DNA of 64,000 nucleotides from UBA1447 sp964627535 (GTDB taxonomy: Bacteria; Bacillota; Clostridia; Oscillospirales; Acutalibacteraceae), in NCBI GenBank assembly GCA_964627535.1, contig CAZVJW010000006.1, positions 1-64,000 of the forward strand, written 5' to 3'. Position 1 is the first letter of the stretch, and every line of letters starts with the position of its first letter. The notes beneath the pieces were generated by a model that was not told the origin of the DNA, made no database searches, and was given only the letters and a program-made list of their open reading frames with translations. This document shows positions 18,743 through 27,316 of this stretch, piece after piece. The translations under genes were made by a program, and so were the position numbers.

Positions 18743-19985
18743 AAATTGAAACAGTGTCTCCTTCCTTGATTCCTTTTTCAGCCAAAGCTTCTATGATGCC
18801 GCTTGAAATAAGTACGCGCTGAAAATACTGGAGAGATTCGTAATCGTCCAAATCGGTCTTATGTAAAATTTTAAGCAGCCAGTCGGCTTCGACAAAATAA
18901 ACACCGTCGTTTTCAGTGACTGTAAAGCCGGTTTCCTTTTTCTTTTCAAACAGTTCAACGGGGATTTCTTCCGCTTCAAAACGTTTTATAGGCGGCAAAG
19001 TTTGAAGCATTGCCGCAATCGCGTCAACCACCTCTTTTGTTCCCTCGGAAATCGGCGCACACATGGTATAAAACGCATAACCTTTACCGGTTATATATGC
19101 CTTCAGCCGTTCAAGCTGCTCGGCGGACGCCAAGTCGGTTTTATTGGCTGCGACTATCTGCGGACGGTCGGCAAGCTCGGGGTTAAAGGCTTTCAGCTCT
19201 GTATTGATCTTTTCAAAATCTTCAACCGGGTCCCTGCCCTCACTGCCGGCCGCGTCAAGAATGTGCACCAGCATACGGCAGCGCTCGACATGGCGAAGAA
19301 ACTCGTGCCCGAGCCCGACGCCTTCGCTTGCCCCTTCTATAAGCCCGGGGATGTCAGCCATAACAAAGGACTGCCTTTCGCCCATATAAACCACGCCAAG
19401 CACAGGCGTTATGGTTGTGAAATGGTAGTCCGCTATAATTGGTTTTGCTTCGCTGACTACCGATATAAAGGTGGATTTTCCGACATTCGGGAAACCTAAA
19501 AGCCCGACATCGGCCATCAGTTTCAGTTCAAGCACGATTTCCCATTCCTCACCCGGCGTTCCGCTTTTAGCGAAACGCGGCGCCTGCCGGGTCGGTGTTG
19601 CGAAATGACTGTTGCCCCAGCCGCCACGGCCGCCCTTAGCCGCAACAAAAGGTTCAAAGGATGACATATCGGCCATGACGGAACCGCTTTCCACCTCGCG
19701 GATAATAGTTCCGCGCGGAATGCGGATAATCAAATCATCGCCTTTTTTGCCGTTGCGCCGGCTCGCGTCGCCTTTGAGGCCGTTGTGAGCCGTATATTTG
19801 CGTTTATAATTGAAATCCGCAAGCGTTGCGAGATTTTCATCCACCTGAAAAACGATGTTGCCGCCTTTGCCGCCATCTCCGCCGTCCGGGCCCCCGGCCG
19901 CGACGAATTTTTCACGGTGGAACGAGACCTTGCCGTCTCCGCCGTTGCCTGCCTTAATTTTAATGGTTGCTTTGTCTACGAACAT
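18714..19985 (-). CDS. obgE: GTPase Obg/CgtA
   Basis: 423-aa ribosome-associated GTPase involved in 50S assembly and stress signalling. The Gly-rich OBG domain (VAAGGPDGGDGGKGGN) comes first. The G domain follows with G1 GFPNVGKST, G3 DIPGLIEGA and G4 NKTD. A C-terminal OCT domain completes the protein, as in Firmicutes. GGAG is present 6 bases before the start. It is cotranscribed with mrnC, whose start overlaps its end. Confidence 0.97.
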   Translation of the reverse strand: MFVDKATIKIKAGNGGDGKVSFHREKFVAAGGPDGGDGGKGGNIVFQVDENLATLADFNYKRKYTAHNGLKGDASRRNGKKGDDLIIRIPRGTIIREVESGSVMADMSSFEPFVAAKGGRGGWGNSHFATPTRQAPRFAKSGTPGEEWEIVLELKLMADVGLLGFPNVGKSTFISVVSEAKPIIADYHFTTITPVLGVVYMGERQSFVMADIPGLIEGASEGVGLGHEFLRHVERCRMLVHILDAAGSEGRDPVEDFEKINTELKAFNPELADRPQIVAANKTDLASAEQLERLKAYITGKGYAFYTMCAPISEGTKEVVDAIAAMLQTLPPIKRFEAEEIPVELFEKKKETGFTVTENDGVYFVEADWLLKILHKTDLDDYESLQYFQRVLISSGIIEALAEKGIKEGDTVSIYDLEFDYVP

Positions 19986-20078
19986 TTTTGCTCCTTAATT
20001 TTTGCACAATCCAAAAACCTGCGGTTACAATCGAAACCGGTTTCAGCTAAACGCAAGTTATCCGGTAAATTCAAATAT

Positions 20079-20726
20079 TTATTTTTGTTCTCTGGCTTTT
20101 TTAATATTTTCGACAAACTGTTTTGCAGTTTTCGTTATCAAGGCGTAATCGCCTGTTTTTGCGCCCGATGTGAGCGCGCTGCCCGCTCCGACAGCAACGG
20201 CGCCTGCTTTAATCCATTCACCGACATTGCTGACATCGACACCGCCCGTAGGCATCATTTTTGCATAAGGTATCGGGCCTTTTATCGCCCTGATGATGCT
20301 TGGGCCGAACAACTCACCGGGGAAAATTTTTAAAATATCCGCGCCGGCTTCCATAGCCATGACAGCCTCGCGCACGCTCATGATACCCGGCATTACCGCA
20401 ACCCGGTAGCGGTTGCACATTTTGACGGTGTCAAGGTCAAAATAGGGGCTGACGATGTATTGAGCGCCGGCGAGCATAGCTATTCTCGCTGTCGCGGCAT
20501 CCATCACTGTGCCGGCTCCCAGTATGATTTGATCGGGTGTGTATTTTTTTGCCAGGCCTTCGATAACCTTGTCCGCATGGGGGACAGTGAAGGTAAGCTC
20601 TATGGCAGCTACCCCGCCTTCAATGCAGGCGTCCGTTATGCGTTCAGCTTGTTCGCAGGTTTCGGCGCGGACAACTGCGACAACACCGCATTCCTGGATT
20701 TTAGTTAGAATAATTTCTTTGTCCAT
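20079..20726 (-). CDS. eda: 2-keto-3-deoxy-6-phosphogluconate aldolase
   Basis: 215-aa class I aldolase that splits KDPG to pyruvate and glyceraldehyde-3-phosphate; some members also act on 4-hydroxy-2-oxoglutarate. The motifs VVAVVRAE, GVAAIELTFTVP (catalytic Glu), LGAGTVMDA, and IVSPYFD with the Schiff-base lysine in ADILKIFPGELFGP are all present. The start at 20726 has AGGAGG 6 bases upstream; the longer reading frame would start inside a palindromic repeat. With the KDG kinase just upstream it forms the last two steps of hexuronate breakdown. Confidence 0.93.
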   Translation of the reverse strand: MDKEIILTKIQECGVVAVVRAETCEQAERITDACIEGGVAAIELTFTVPHADKVIEGLAKKYTPDQIILGAGTVMDAATARIAMLAGAQYIVSPYFDLDTVKMCNRYRVAVMPGIMSVREAVMAMEAGADILKIFPGELFGPSIIRAIKGPIPYAKMMPTGGVDVSNVGEWIKAGAVAVGAGSALTSGAKTGDYALITKTAKQFVENIKKAREQK

Positions 20727-20738
20727 ATTTTTCCTCCT

Positions 20739-20807
20739 GAAACACAGGGGACGGTTCTCTGTGCTCACATATTAATAATTAACACAGAGAACCGTCCCCT
20801 GTGTTTC
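20739..20807. repeat. Perfect 25-bp inverted repeat between kdgK and eda
   Basis: Arms 20739-20763 and 20783-20807 are exact reverse complements (core ACACAGGGGACGGTTCTCTG) around a 19-base AT-rich loop. The kdgK stop codon TAG starts on its last base. A degenerate single arm lies at 21917-21942 before kdgK. It resembles the ACAGGGGACGGTTCTCTGTG elements known from many Clostridia and may be a REP-type mobile hairpin. Confidence 0.85.
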
Positions 20808-21904
20808 TACCTTTGAACTCTTGCACCGGTGCCTTTAATAAGTGCTTCAACCTCGCTTTTGCTTGCCATTGAGGTGTCACCGGGCGTGGTCATGGCAAGC
20901 GCGCCGTGAGCAACGCCGTAATTGACCGCCTGCTGTGCGTCACCGGTCGTCATCAGCCCGTAAATCAGCCCGGAGGCAAAACTGTCCCCGCCGCCGACAC
21001 GGTCATATATTTCAAGGTTGTCAAGCTCTATGCCTTTACAGAGCTTGCCGTCCGCCCAGCAAATTGCGCTCCAATCGTTTACTGTCGCGGTTTTGACACT
21101 TCGCAAGGTGGTTGCCACAACCTTAAAGTTCGGGTAAATCTTCACGGCGTTTTCAATCATTTTGCTATAACCGTCTATACTTAAATCTTTGAGGTTCTCA
21201 TCGTTACCTTCGACCTCAAGCCCGAGGCAGGCGGTGAAATCCTCTTCATTGCCTATCATCACATCAATATATTTTGCTATTTCTTTGTTGACCTGCTGCG
21301 CTCTTTCCTTGCCGCCGATACTTTTCCACAGAGAAGGACGGTAATTCAGGTCGTAAGAAACGACTGTACCGTGTTTTTTCGCAGCCTTAACAGCTTCGGC
21401 AACCACCTGTGCGGTCGTATCCGACAGGGCGGCAAATATACCGCCGGTATGAAGCCAGCGGACACCCAAGGTGCCGAAGATATATTCCCAGTCAATATCG
21501 CCCTGTTTAAGCTGCGAGGCGGCTGTGTTGCCTCTGTCGGAAACACCGACGGCACCCCGGATACCATAACCGCGCTCCGTGAAGTTCAGCCCATTGCGTA
21601 CGGTCCTGCCTATGCCGTCGTACGGTACCCATTTTATTAAGGAAGTGTCAACACCGCCCTGTAAAATGAAGTCCTCAATCAGCCTGCCAACCTCGTTTTC
21701 GGCAAAGGCTGTGACAACTGCGGTGTTCAAACCGAAACAGCGGCGCAACCCGCGAGCGACATTGTATTCCCCGCCGCCTTCCCAAGCGCGGAAACTGCGG
21801 GCGGTTTTTATACGCATATCCTCCGGATCCAGGCGCAGCATAACCTCGCCCAGCGAAATCATGTCAAATGCACATTCATTTTTTGGTCTTAAGTTTAATA
21901 TCAT
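20807..21904 (-). CDS. kdgK: PfkB-family sugar kinase, probable 2-keto-3-deoxygluconate kinase
   Basis: About 365 aa, ribokinase fold. The N-terminal block is ISLGEVMLRLDP. The substrate-side WEGGGEYNVARGLRRCFG and the C-terminal catalytic block DRVGGGDSFASGLIYG (Asp base) are clear. KDG kinase is inferred from these features and from eda directly downstream. Fructokinase or another keto-sugar kinase is possible. The start is 21904 or 21907: two adjacent ATGs follow GGGAG by 7 or 4 bases. Confidence 0.85.
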   Translation of the reverse strand: MILNLRPKNECAFDMISLGEVMLRLDPEDMRIKTARSFRAWEGGGEYNVARGLRRCFGLNTAVVTAFAENEVGRLIEDFILQGGVDTSLIKWVPYDGIGRTVRNGLNFTERGYGIRGAVGVSDRGNTAASQLKQGDIDWEYIFGTLGVRWLHTGGIFAALSDTTAQVVAEAVKAAKKHGTVVSYDLNYRPSLWKSIGGKERAQQVNKEIAKYIDVMIGNEEDFTACLGLEVEGNDENLKDLSIDGYSKMIENAVKIYPNFKVVATTLRSVKTATVNDWSAICWADGKLCKGIELDNLEIYDRVGGGDSFASGLIYGLMTTGDAQQAVNYGVAHGALAMTTPGDTSMASKSEVEALIKGTGARVQR

Positions 21905-21916
21905 CATATCACTCCC

Positions 21917-21942
21917 GAAACAGGTGATTGGTTCTCTATGTT
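21917..21942. repeat. Degenerate arm of the 20739 inverted repeat
   Basis: GAAACAGGTGATTGGTTCTC and the following bases match one arm of the perfect palindrome at 20739-20807 with small deletions and changes. It lies in the kdgK leader, just upstream of the ribosome site. Confidence 0.5.
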
Positions 21943-22017
21943 TTGCCAACCTCACTAAAAAATACTCATTTTAAAAATTAAATCGGGTGCGGGTTTCCCG
22001 CCCTCAATTTCTTCACT

Positions 22018-22085
22018 GAATGTGCTTAAGCACATTCCTTCATTTCTTCATTTCTTCATTTCTTCATTTCTTCATTTCTTCATTT
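22018..22085. repeat. 20-bp perfect palindrome plus six 8-bp tandem repeats
   Basis: GAATGTGCTTAAGCACATTC (22018-22037) is a perfect palindrome. It is followed at once by six exact copies of CTTCATTT (22038-22085). The block lies between the SDR gene and kdgK. The palindrome could be an operator or a short terminator stem. The octamer array is a likely slippage site. Confidence 0.7.
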
Positions 22086-22092
22086 TTTACTG

Positions 22093-22944
22093 TTATACGC
22101 CTGAAAAGGCCGAGAAGCCGCCGTCAACAGGCAGGATAACCCCTGTAATAAACCCGGAGTGCTCTTCATTGCAAAGGAACAGCAGTGCGCCTGTTAAATC
22201 AGAAGGGGTGCCGAAACGGCGAAGCGGCGTGTGCGCAATAATTTTATCGGACCTTGGCGTTAAAGAGCCGTCTTCCTTGTAAAGAAGCGTCTTATTTTGG
22301 TTTGTTGAAAAGAATCCCGGCGCCAAAGCATTGACACGGATGCCGACATCGGCAAAATGCACGGCCATAAACTGCGTAAAGTTTGATACGGCCGCTTTGG
22401 CTGCCGAATAAGCCGGGATTTTGGTCAGCGGTTTGTATGAGTTCATGGACGAAATGTTCAAAATGCAGGTGTTCGCCTTACCGACCATTTCGAGCGCAAA
22501 AGTCTGGGTTGTTAAGAGCGTTCCCAAAAAGTTGAGATTGAAAACAAATTCAATTCCCTTCGGGTCCAGGTCGAAAAAGGTCTTAATCCCCTCGGCTTTT
22601 TCCGTAACATCCTTTAACTCAAGCGTTTCCTTGGTTGTTGTGCCCAAAGGTGAATTGCCGCCGGCACCATTTATTAAAATATCGCAGGTGCCTAATTTCT
22701 CATTAACAGTTTCTTTAGCCTTTTCCAGGTTTTCTTTTTCAAGCACATTGCAAGCAACCGCAATAGCAGTGCCGCCCGCTGCTGTTATCTCATCGGCAAC
22801 CGCCTGCGCGGCTTCAAGGCGAAGGTCGAGCACTGCGACTTTCACTCCGAAGGCAGCCAAGTCTTTTGCGAAACCGCTGCAAAGCACACCGCCGCCGCCC
22901 GTAACAACGGCGACTCGATTTTTAAGATTTTCATGGCTGATCAT
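22093..22944 (-). CDS. SDR-family oxidoreductase, fructuronate reductase-like (UxuB/YjmF type)
   Basis: 283-aa classical short-chain dehydrogenase. The NAD(P) motif TGGGGVLCSG lies near residue 16, the NGAGG segment follows, and the catalytic S..Y-S-A-A-K is present. The tail is LPVDGGFSAFSGV. Extra residues between NAGG and the active site (GTTTKETLELKDVT) are typical of the SDR form of D-mannonate oxidoreductase (B. subtilis YjmF). Together with kdgK and eda this suggests fructuronate to mannonate reduction. The mannonate dehydratase UxuA and an isomerase are not in the window. Confidence 0.82.
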   Translation of the reverse strand: MISHENLKNRVAVVTGGGGVLCSGFAKDLAAFGVKVAVLDLRLEAAQAVADEITAAGGTAIAVACNVLEKENLEKAKETVNEKLGTCDILINGAGGNSPLGTTTKETLELKDVTEKAEGIKTFFDLDPKGIEFVFNLNFLGTLLTTQTFALEMVGKANTCILNISSMNSYKPLTKIPAYSAAKAAVSNFTQFMAVHFADVGIRVNALAPGFFSTNQNKTLLYKEDGSLTPRSDKIIAHTPLRRFGTPSDLTGALLFLCNEEHSGFITGVILPVDGGFSAFSGV

Positions 22945-22978
22945 ATTTATTCTCCTTGTTTTTTATTGTATTTTCACT

Positions 22979-23060
22979 TGGCAAAGATTCCTCGGGCTAA
23001 AGCCCTCGGAATGAACATAACGACGTGTTATTCAGAACGAAAGTGCAGAATCTTTTCCAA
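22979..23060. repeat. REP-like intergenic element
   Basis: Contains a GATTCCTCGGGCT..AGCCCTCGGAATG stem with central mismatches and a TTATTCAGAACGAAAGTGCAGAATC segment related to the element at 4863. It fills the gap between the SDR and Gfo/Idh genes. Confidence 0.45.
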
Positions 23061-23063
23061 TTG

Positions 23064-24083
23064 TTATATACCCTGACTAATTTCAATCCGTTCGCCCGAT
23101 GCGCTTGATTTATAAATGCCAAGAACAATCTCAACCGCTTTACCGCCTTCATAAGCGTCGATTTCAAACGGTGTATTTTCGTTGATACACGAATAAAAAT
23201 CACAAATCAATGCCTGATGTCCGGTTCCCCAGCATGCCTTGCCGGTATAATCTTTTTCCTCATATCCACGATAAGTCTCAATTCTTCCGTCACTGCAGAT
23301 TTTGAATAGATTATCCCCTTCTATTCTGAAGGTTGCATGTTCGCACTTAATCTCGATAAACACCGGCGAGTCGCATGAATTAGCCAGCGTAGCATAAAAT
23401 ACACCGTTGACGCCGCCCGCAAATTCCAGCAAAGCGGTTGCGGTATCCTCCACCTCTATGAGCCCTCTCAAATGGTCATTTGATGTATGCCCGGTTACCG
23501 CCAACAGCTCGCCGGTTAGATATTGAAGCATGTCCAATGTGTGGATAGCCTGGTTAATCAGCACTCCGCCGCATTCTTTTTCAAGCGTCCCGTGCCAATC
23601 GTCCGAATAATAATCTTTTCCGCGCTCCCATGTCACAAAGCCTCTCGCACCCAAAATTTTACCATATCTTCCGGTTTCTTCCAGCAGGCTTTTCAGCTGC
23701 AGGGCAGAAAGGTTGTATCTGTTTTGAAAACAGGTGCCAACCTTCAAGCCGGTCCTGTTCTGCGCGTCTCTTAACATTTTAAGTTCTTCGAGTGTCACAG
23801 CGCACGGTTTTTCTATCAATACATTAATACCCATTTCAAGGGCTTTCAGTGCCATTGGCACATGCAGGTAATGCGGTGTGCAGATATGAAGAACATCCGG
23901 TTTTTCACCGCCGAGCAAATCGTCCAAACTTGCATATGCCTTCGCGTCTGTTTCCGATTCAACTTTTTTCGCCCGCTCAAAATTATTATCTGCCACTGAA
24001 ATCAACTGTGCTTCATCAATATCTGTTATTACTTTTATGTGTGTTTTTGAAATGCCCCCGCAGCCGACTAACGATACTTTCAT
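23064..24083 (-). CDS. Gfo/Idh/MocA family oxidoreductase
   Basis: 339-aa NAD(P)-dependent sugar or inositol oxidoreductase. The Rossmann motif VGCGGISKTH is at the N-terminus. The EKP segment (VLIEKPCAVTLEE) holds the catalytic Lys. The C-terminal alpha/beta domain carries GGVLINQAIHTLDMLQYL with the active-site His. The substrate is not predictable. It starts 29 bases after the fused isomerase-oxidoreductase gene and shares its direction, so both likely act on the same sugar. Confidence 0.9.
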   Translation of the reverse strand: MKVSLVGCGGISKTHIKVITDIDEAQLISVADNNFERAKKVESETDAKAYASLDDLLGGEKPDVLHICTPHYLHVPMALKALEMGINVLIEKPCAVTLEELKMLRDAQNRTGLKVGTCFQNRYNLSALQLKSLLEETGRYGKILGARGFVTWERGKDYYSDDWHGTLEKECGGVLINQAIHTLDMLQYLTGELLAVTGHTSNDHLRGLIEVEDTATALLEFAGGVNGVFYATLANSCDSPVFIEIKCEHATFRIEGDNLFKICSDGRIETYRGYEEKDYTGKACWGTGHQALICDFYSCINENTPFEIDAYEGGKAVEIVLGIYKSSASGERIEISQGI

Positions 24084-24111
24084 AAGTTACCCCTTAAAAA
24101 TCGAATTCGTT

Positions 24112-26124
24112 TCAGAAGGAATCTGCCATATCATTGGCAACCGTTCCTTTTGCCTCTTCTTTTGCCTTTGAAGCCGCTATTTTTTGCTGAAGCAACTCAT
24201 AAAAAAGGTCTTCGTCAACAGGCAATTCCACCGGTTTGCCGAGCCAGGAGGATAAATGGGCGGCATTTGAGATCATTAACCCGTTGATGCCTTCTTCTCC
24301 CCTGCCGACAAGCGGTTCGCCGCGTAAAATATTCGCCGCAAAAGCATTGAGAACGCCGACATGCTGAGGATTCCATCCATCGGTTTCCGCCTCGCTCCAT
24401 TCACCCTTCGGTTTCCCGAACCCGTTCGGAGAAGTCGCGCAGTGCTCTTTTGTGGAAACATCCAGCTTGTAGACCTTCAGTTTGCCGTCTTCGCATACAA
24501 CATGTCCCTTGTCCATGGTGATCTCCAGGCGGTTTGTGCCCGGAGCATCGCCGGTGGATGTGATAAACACACCGGTTGCGCCGTTGGGATACTCGGCGTA
24601 AATTGTCACATCGTCCTCCACTTCAATATTGTGCCATTTGCCTTCATGGCAAAACGCCTGAATTTTGGAAGGCATACCGCAAATCCACTGCCAAAGATCC
24701 AGATTGTGCGGACATTGGTTAAGAAGAACGCCGCCGCCTTCGCCGACCCAAGTCGCACGCCAGCCGCCGGAGTTGTAATAGGATTGGGTGCGGTACCAAT
24801 TGGTGATAATCCAGTTTACGCGCTGTATCTCACCGAATTCTCCACCCTGAACAAGCTCGCGCAGCTTGCGGTAAAGACAATTGGTACGCTGGTTATACAT
24901 GATTGCGTAAACCTTGTCGCTTTTCGCCGCGACTTCGTTTGCTTCTCTGACTTTTTTTGTGTAAACGCCCGCCGGCTTTTCGGTCATCACATGCAAATCT
25001 CTGTTAAGAGCGTACATCGTATATATCGGATGGAAATAGTGAGGCGTAGCGATGACGACTGCATCGCAGAAACCGCTGTCCATCAGTTCTTCGGCGGTGT
25101 TAAAGCATAACAGTTCAGGCATCTGCTCCAAAATATTTTCAAACCGGTCGGGGTTGATATCGGCAACGGCGACAAGCCGCATCTCCTGCAGCTGGCCTTG
25201 AAAATAATAATTAAAATGGCTCGACCCCATATTACCCAGGCCGATGATGCCGTAACGGATGGGCTGAACCTTTTCAACCAGCGCATGTGTTGCGGAGCAG
25301 GCAGCTGCGAAAGACGCCATGTTATCGGGATAAACGAATTTTTCCATTTTGGTCTGGCTTCTTTGATCTTTTTCAAGGTCTCCCAAACCGTGAAACACCT
25401 TCAGATGTGGCTCAACAGAGAGAATTCTCGCTCCGTCCTTTTTTGCGAAACGGCGCAGAATTGCTTCAACATTACCGTCGCCTTCGCCGGCGGGAACGAC
25501 AAAGCCGGTTTCTTTTAAGGCATCTTTTATATGCATATATTCAATATATGGCTCAAGCATATCATATGCGGCCATGGTATCAACCCCGCACTGAACAAAG
25601 TTGGACGGGTCAAAAATCCCGCCGAGTTTGCCTTCAAACTTTGACAGCATCTCCAAACAGCGCTCGGGGATATCTCCGTATATGCCCTTTTCGTTTTCAT
25701 GGCAGCAAAGAATGCCGTTTTTCTGCGCGTAATCTGCCATCTGTTCAATACGTGAAAAGACTTCTTCTTTAAAGTCCTCATAACTTTCATCTTCGGAAAA
25801 GTAGAAACTGAACATACGGATATATTCCGTTTCAAGAATTTTGGCAACATTTACAGTGTTTTTAAAGGCTTCGAAATGCTCTTCGAAATCATCGTCAATC
25901 GGAATTTTACCGTAATGCGAGCCGATGGAGGAAACCTGCATCCCACCCGCGTCTAAAGTCTTTTTGAGTTCCTTTGCCTCATCAACGCTGAAATCGGAAA
26001 TATTCTTTCCGTTTACGCCGCGCAACTCCATGTGGGTGATGCCGTTTGCTTTGCACGCAGCGATTTGCTCGTTGATGTCCTTTGACGCTTCATCGGAGAA
26101 TGCCGAGAAAATGAATCTTGCCAT
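24112..26124 (-). CDS. Fusion: TIM-barrel sugar isomerase/epimerase + Gfo/Idh/MocA oxidoreductase
   Basis: About 670 aa. Residues 1-260 form an AP-endonuclease-2-type barrel: THMELRGVNG, HENEKGIYGD, GGIFDPSNFVQCG, YMHIKDA and LSVEPHL supply the typical metal ligands E, D, H and E. After a linker, residues about 288-640 are a complete Gfo/Idh/MocA enzyme: GIIGLGNMGSSH Rossmann loop, TEKPAGVYTKK with the catalytic Lys, and GGGVLLNQCPHNLDLWQW. The start at 26124 has GAGGAA 7 bases upstream; ATG at 26139 is less likely. It could oxidise a glycoside or cyclitol at one site and isomerise, hydrate or eliminate at the other. First gene of the minus-strand sugar cluster. Confidence 0.88.
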   Translation of the reverse strand: MARFIFSAFSDEASKDINEQIAACKANGITHMELRGVNGKNISDFSVDEAKELKKTLDAGGMQVSSIGSHYGKIPIDDDFEEHFEAFKNTVNVAKILETEYIRMFSFYFSEDESYEDFKEEVFSRIEQMADYAQKNGILCCHENEKGIYGDIPERCLEMLSKFEGKLGGIFDPSNFVQCGVDTMAAYDMLEPYIEYMHIKDALKETGFVVPAGEGDGNVEAILRRFAKKDGARILSVEPHLKVFHGLGDLEKDQRSQTKMEKFVYPDNMASFAAACSATHALVEKVQPIRYGIIGLGNMGSSHFNYYFQGQLQEMRLVAVADINPDRFENILEQMPELLCFNTAEELMDSGFCDAVVIATPHYFHPIYTMYALNRDLHVMTEKPAGVYTKKVREANEVAAKSDKVYAIMYNQRTNCLYRKLRELVQGGEFGEIQRVNWIITNWYRTQSYYNSGGWRATWVGEGGGVLLNQCPHNLDLWQWICGMPSKIQAFCHEGKWHNIEVEDDVTIYAEYPNGATGVFITSTGDAPGTNRLEITMDKGHVVCEDGKLKVYKLDVSTKEHCATSPNGFGKPKGEWSEAETDGWNPQHVGVLNAFAANILRGEPLVGRGEEGINGLMISNAAHLSSWLGKPVELPVDEDLFYELLQQKIAASKAKEEAKGTVANDMADSF

Positions 26125-26271
26125 TATTACATTCCTCACTTTTCAGTTAAAATTTTGCACAATAACCTTAACACATATTAGTATAAAATAAAAGAGATAA
26201 AAGAAAAAAGACGCGGTATTTTCACCGTTTTTAATCATAACGATGTATTTTTTATTTATTTCTAATTCGAG

Positions 26272-26291
26272 TATAATTCAAACGCGTTTTT
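26272..26291 (+). promoter_or_regulatory. Candidate promoter -10 and LacI-type operator before the URO-D-like genes
   Basis: TATAAT at 26272-26277 has only a weak -35 (TTTATT, near 26251). Immediately downstream, CAAACGCGTTTTT (26279-26291) holds the palindrome AAACGCGTTT with a central CG, the style of LacI-family operators. It overlaps the expected transcription start in the 206-bp divergent gap between the two sugar transcription units. The regulator is not in the window. Confidence 0.4.
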
Positions 26292-26330
26292 GTGGCAATA
26301 TCATAATAGTTTGAAATGGAGGAAAATGTT

Positions 26331-27287
26331 ATGAAAAGCTTGCTTGCAAAGGCTATCACTTATGACCGGCCGGAAACGCTGCCGGTATCCGTCGGCATGC
26401 TGCCCGCGGCATGGATGAAATACGGTGCAGAGCTTCAGCGCGTAATCAATGAATACCCCCAGTTTTTCGGCGAAGTGGAAGTTGATCTCGATGAAATCGG
26501 TATGCCCGAATCCTATCACAGCGGATCGTACACAGACGAATGGGGCTGTGTGTGGGAAAATATTGAGGAAGGTATGGAATCAATCGTCAAAGGTCATCCG
26601 ATAAAAAGCGAGCAGGATATCTTTGATCTGGTAATTCCTCCCGGCCGCGGCGGAAACATCCCGCACGGCTTTATGTATCTGCGGCTATTGGATTTGTGCG
26701 GTTTCGAATTGGCGATGACACTGTTTGCCGAGGAAGGTTCGGCCATACAAACGCTTATTGATAAGGTGCTTGAATATAACTGTTACCAGGTGGAGGCCAC
26801 ACTTCACCGCAAAGGTGAGATAAAATATTTCGGTGACGATCTCGGCATGCAAAAGGGCCTCGCCATCGGGCCGGATAGATGGAGAAAATATATGAAACCC
26901 TGTTACAAAAAGCTCTACGGGCTGGTCAAATCCGCAAAGAAAGATACCCTTATTTATATGCACACGGATGGTTGTATTTGGGAAATAATGCCGGACCTTG
27001 TTGAGTGCGGAGCGGATATGATTAACCCGCAATACCGCGCGAACGGCCTTGACAATCTGGTTCGAGTCTGCAAGGGGAAAATACCGATAAACCTTGACCT
27101 TGACCGGCAGCTGTTCCCGTTTGCCTCCCGTTCGCAGATCTTTGACCATGTGGGTGAATGCGTGGAAGCGCTTTACCTGCCGCAGGGCGGTCTGGGGCTC
27201 AATGCCGAACTGAATTATGAAATCCCTTTAGATAATATAGCGGCTGTGCTGGACGCGCTTGAAAAATACAGGCATTACAAGGGTTAA
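26331..27287 (+). CDS. Uroporphyrinogen decarboxylase-family protein
   Basis: About 318 aa. URO-D-fold protein akin to the methyltransferase branch (MtaA/CmuA-like), not a heme enzyme: there is no RQAGRY motif. Conserved parts are YTDEWGCVWE, GDDLGMQKGLAIGPDRWRKYMKP, YMHTDGCIWEIMPDLVECGAD and INLDLDRQ. The zinc-type HxC seen in cobamide methyltransferases reads H-x-T here. The start at 26331 follows GGAGG by 8 bases. It heads a two-gene plus-strand unit diverging from the sugar cluster, so a role in demethylating or cleaving a sugar or aromatic is possible but unproven. Confidence 0.8.
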   Translation: MKSLLAKAITYDRPETLPVSVGMLPAAWMKYGAELQRVINEYPQFFGEVEVDLDEIGMPESYHSGSYTDEWGCVWENIEEGMESIVKGHPIKSEQDIFDLVIPPGRGGNIPHGFMYLRLLDLCGFELAMTLFAEEGSAIQTLIDKVLEYNCYQVEATLHRKGEIKYFGDDLGMQKGLAIGPDRWRKYMKPCYKKLYGLVKSAKKDTLIYMHTDGCIWEIMPDLVECGADMINPQYRANGLDNLVRVCKGKIPINLDLDRQLFPFASRSQIFDHVGECVEALYLPQGGLGLNAELNYEIPLDNIAAVLDALEKYRHYKG

Positions 27288-27316
27288 TGCATAATTGATT
27301 GCGGGGCGAAATATTA

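Noticed and set aside
26331..27287. Heme-pathway uroporphyrinogen decarboxylase HemE
   Set aside because: The RQAGRY substrate-binding motif is missing and the gene sits in a sugar context with a paralogue.
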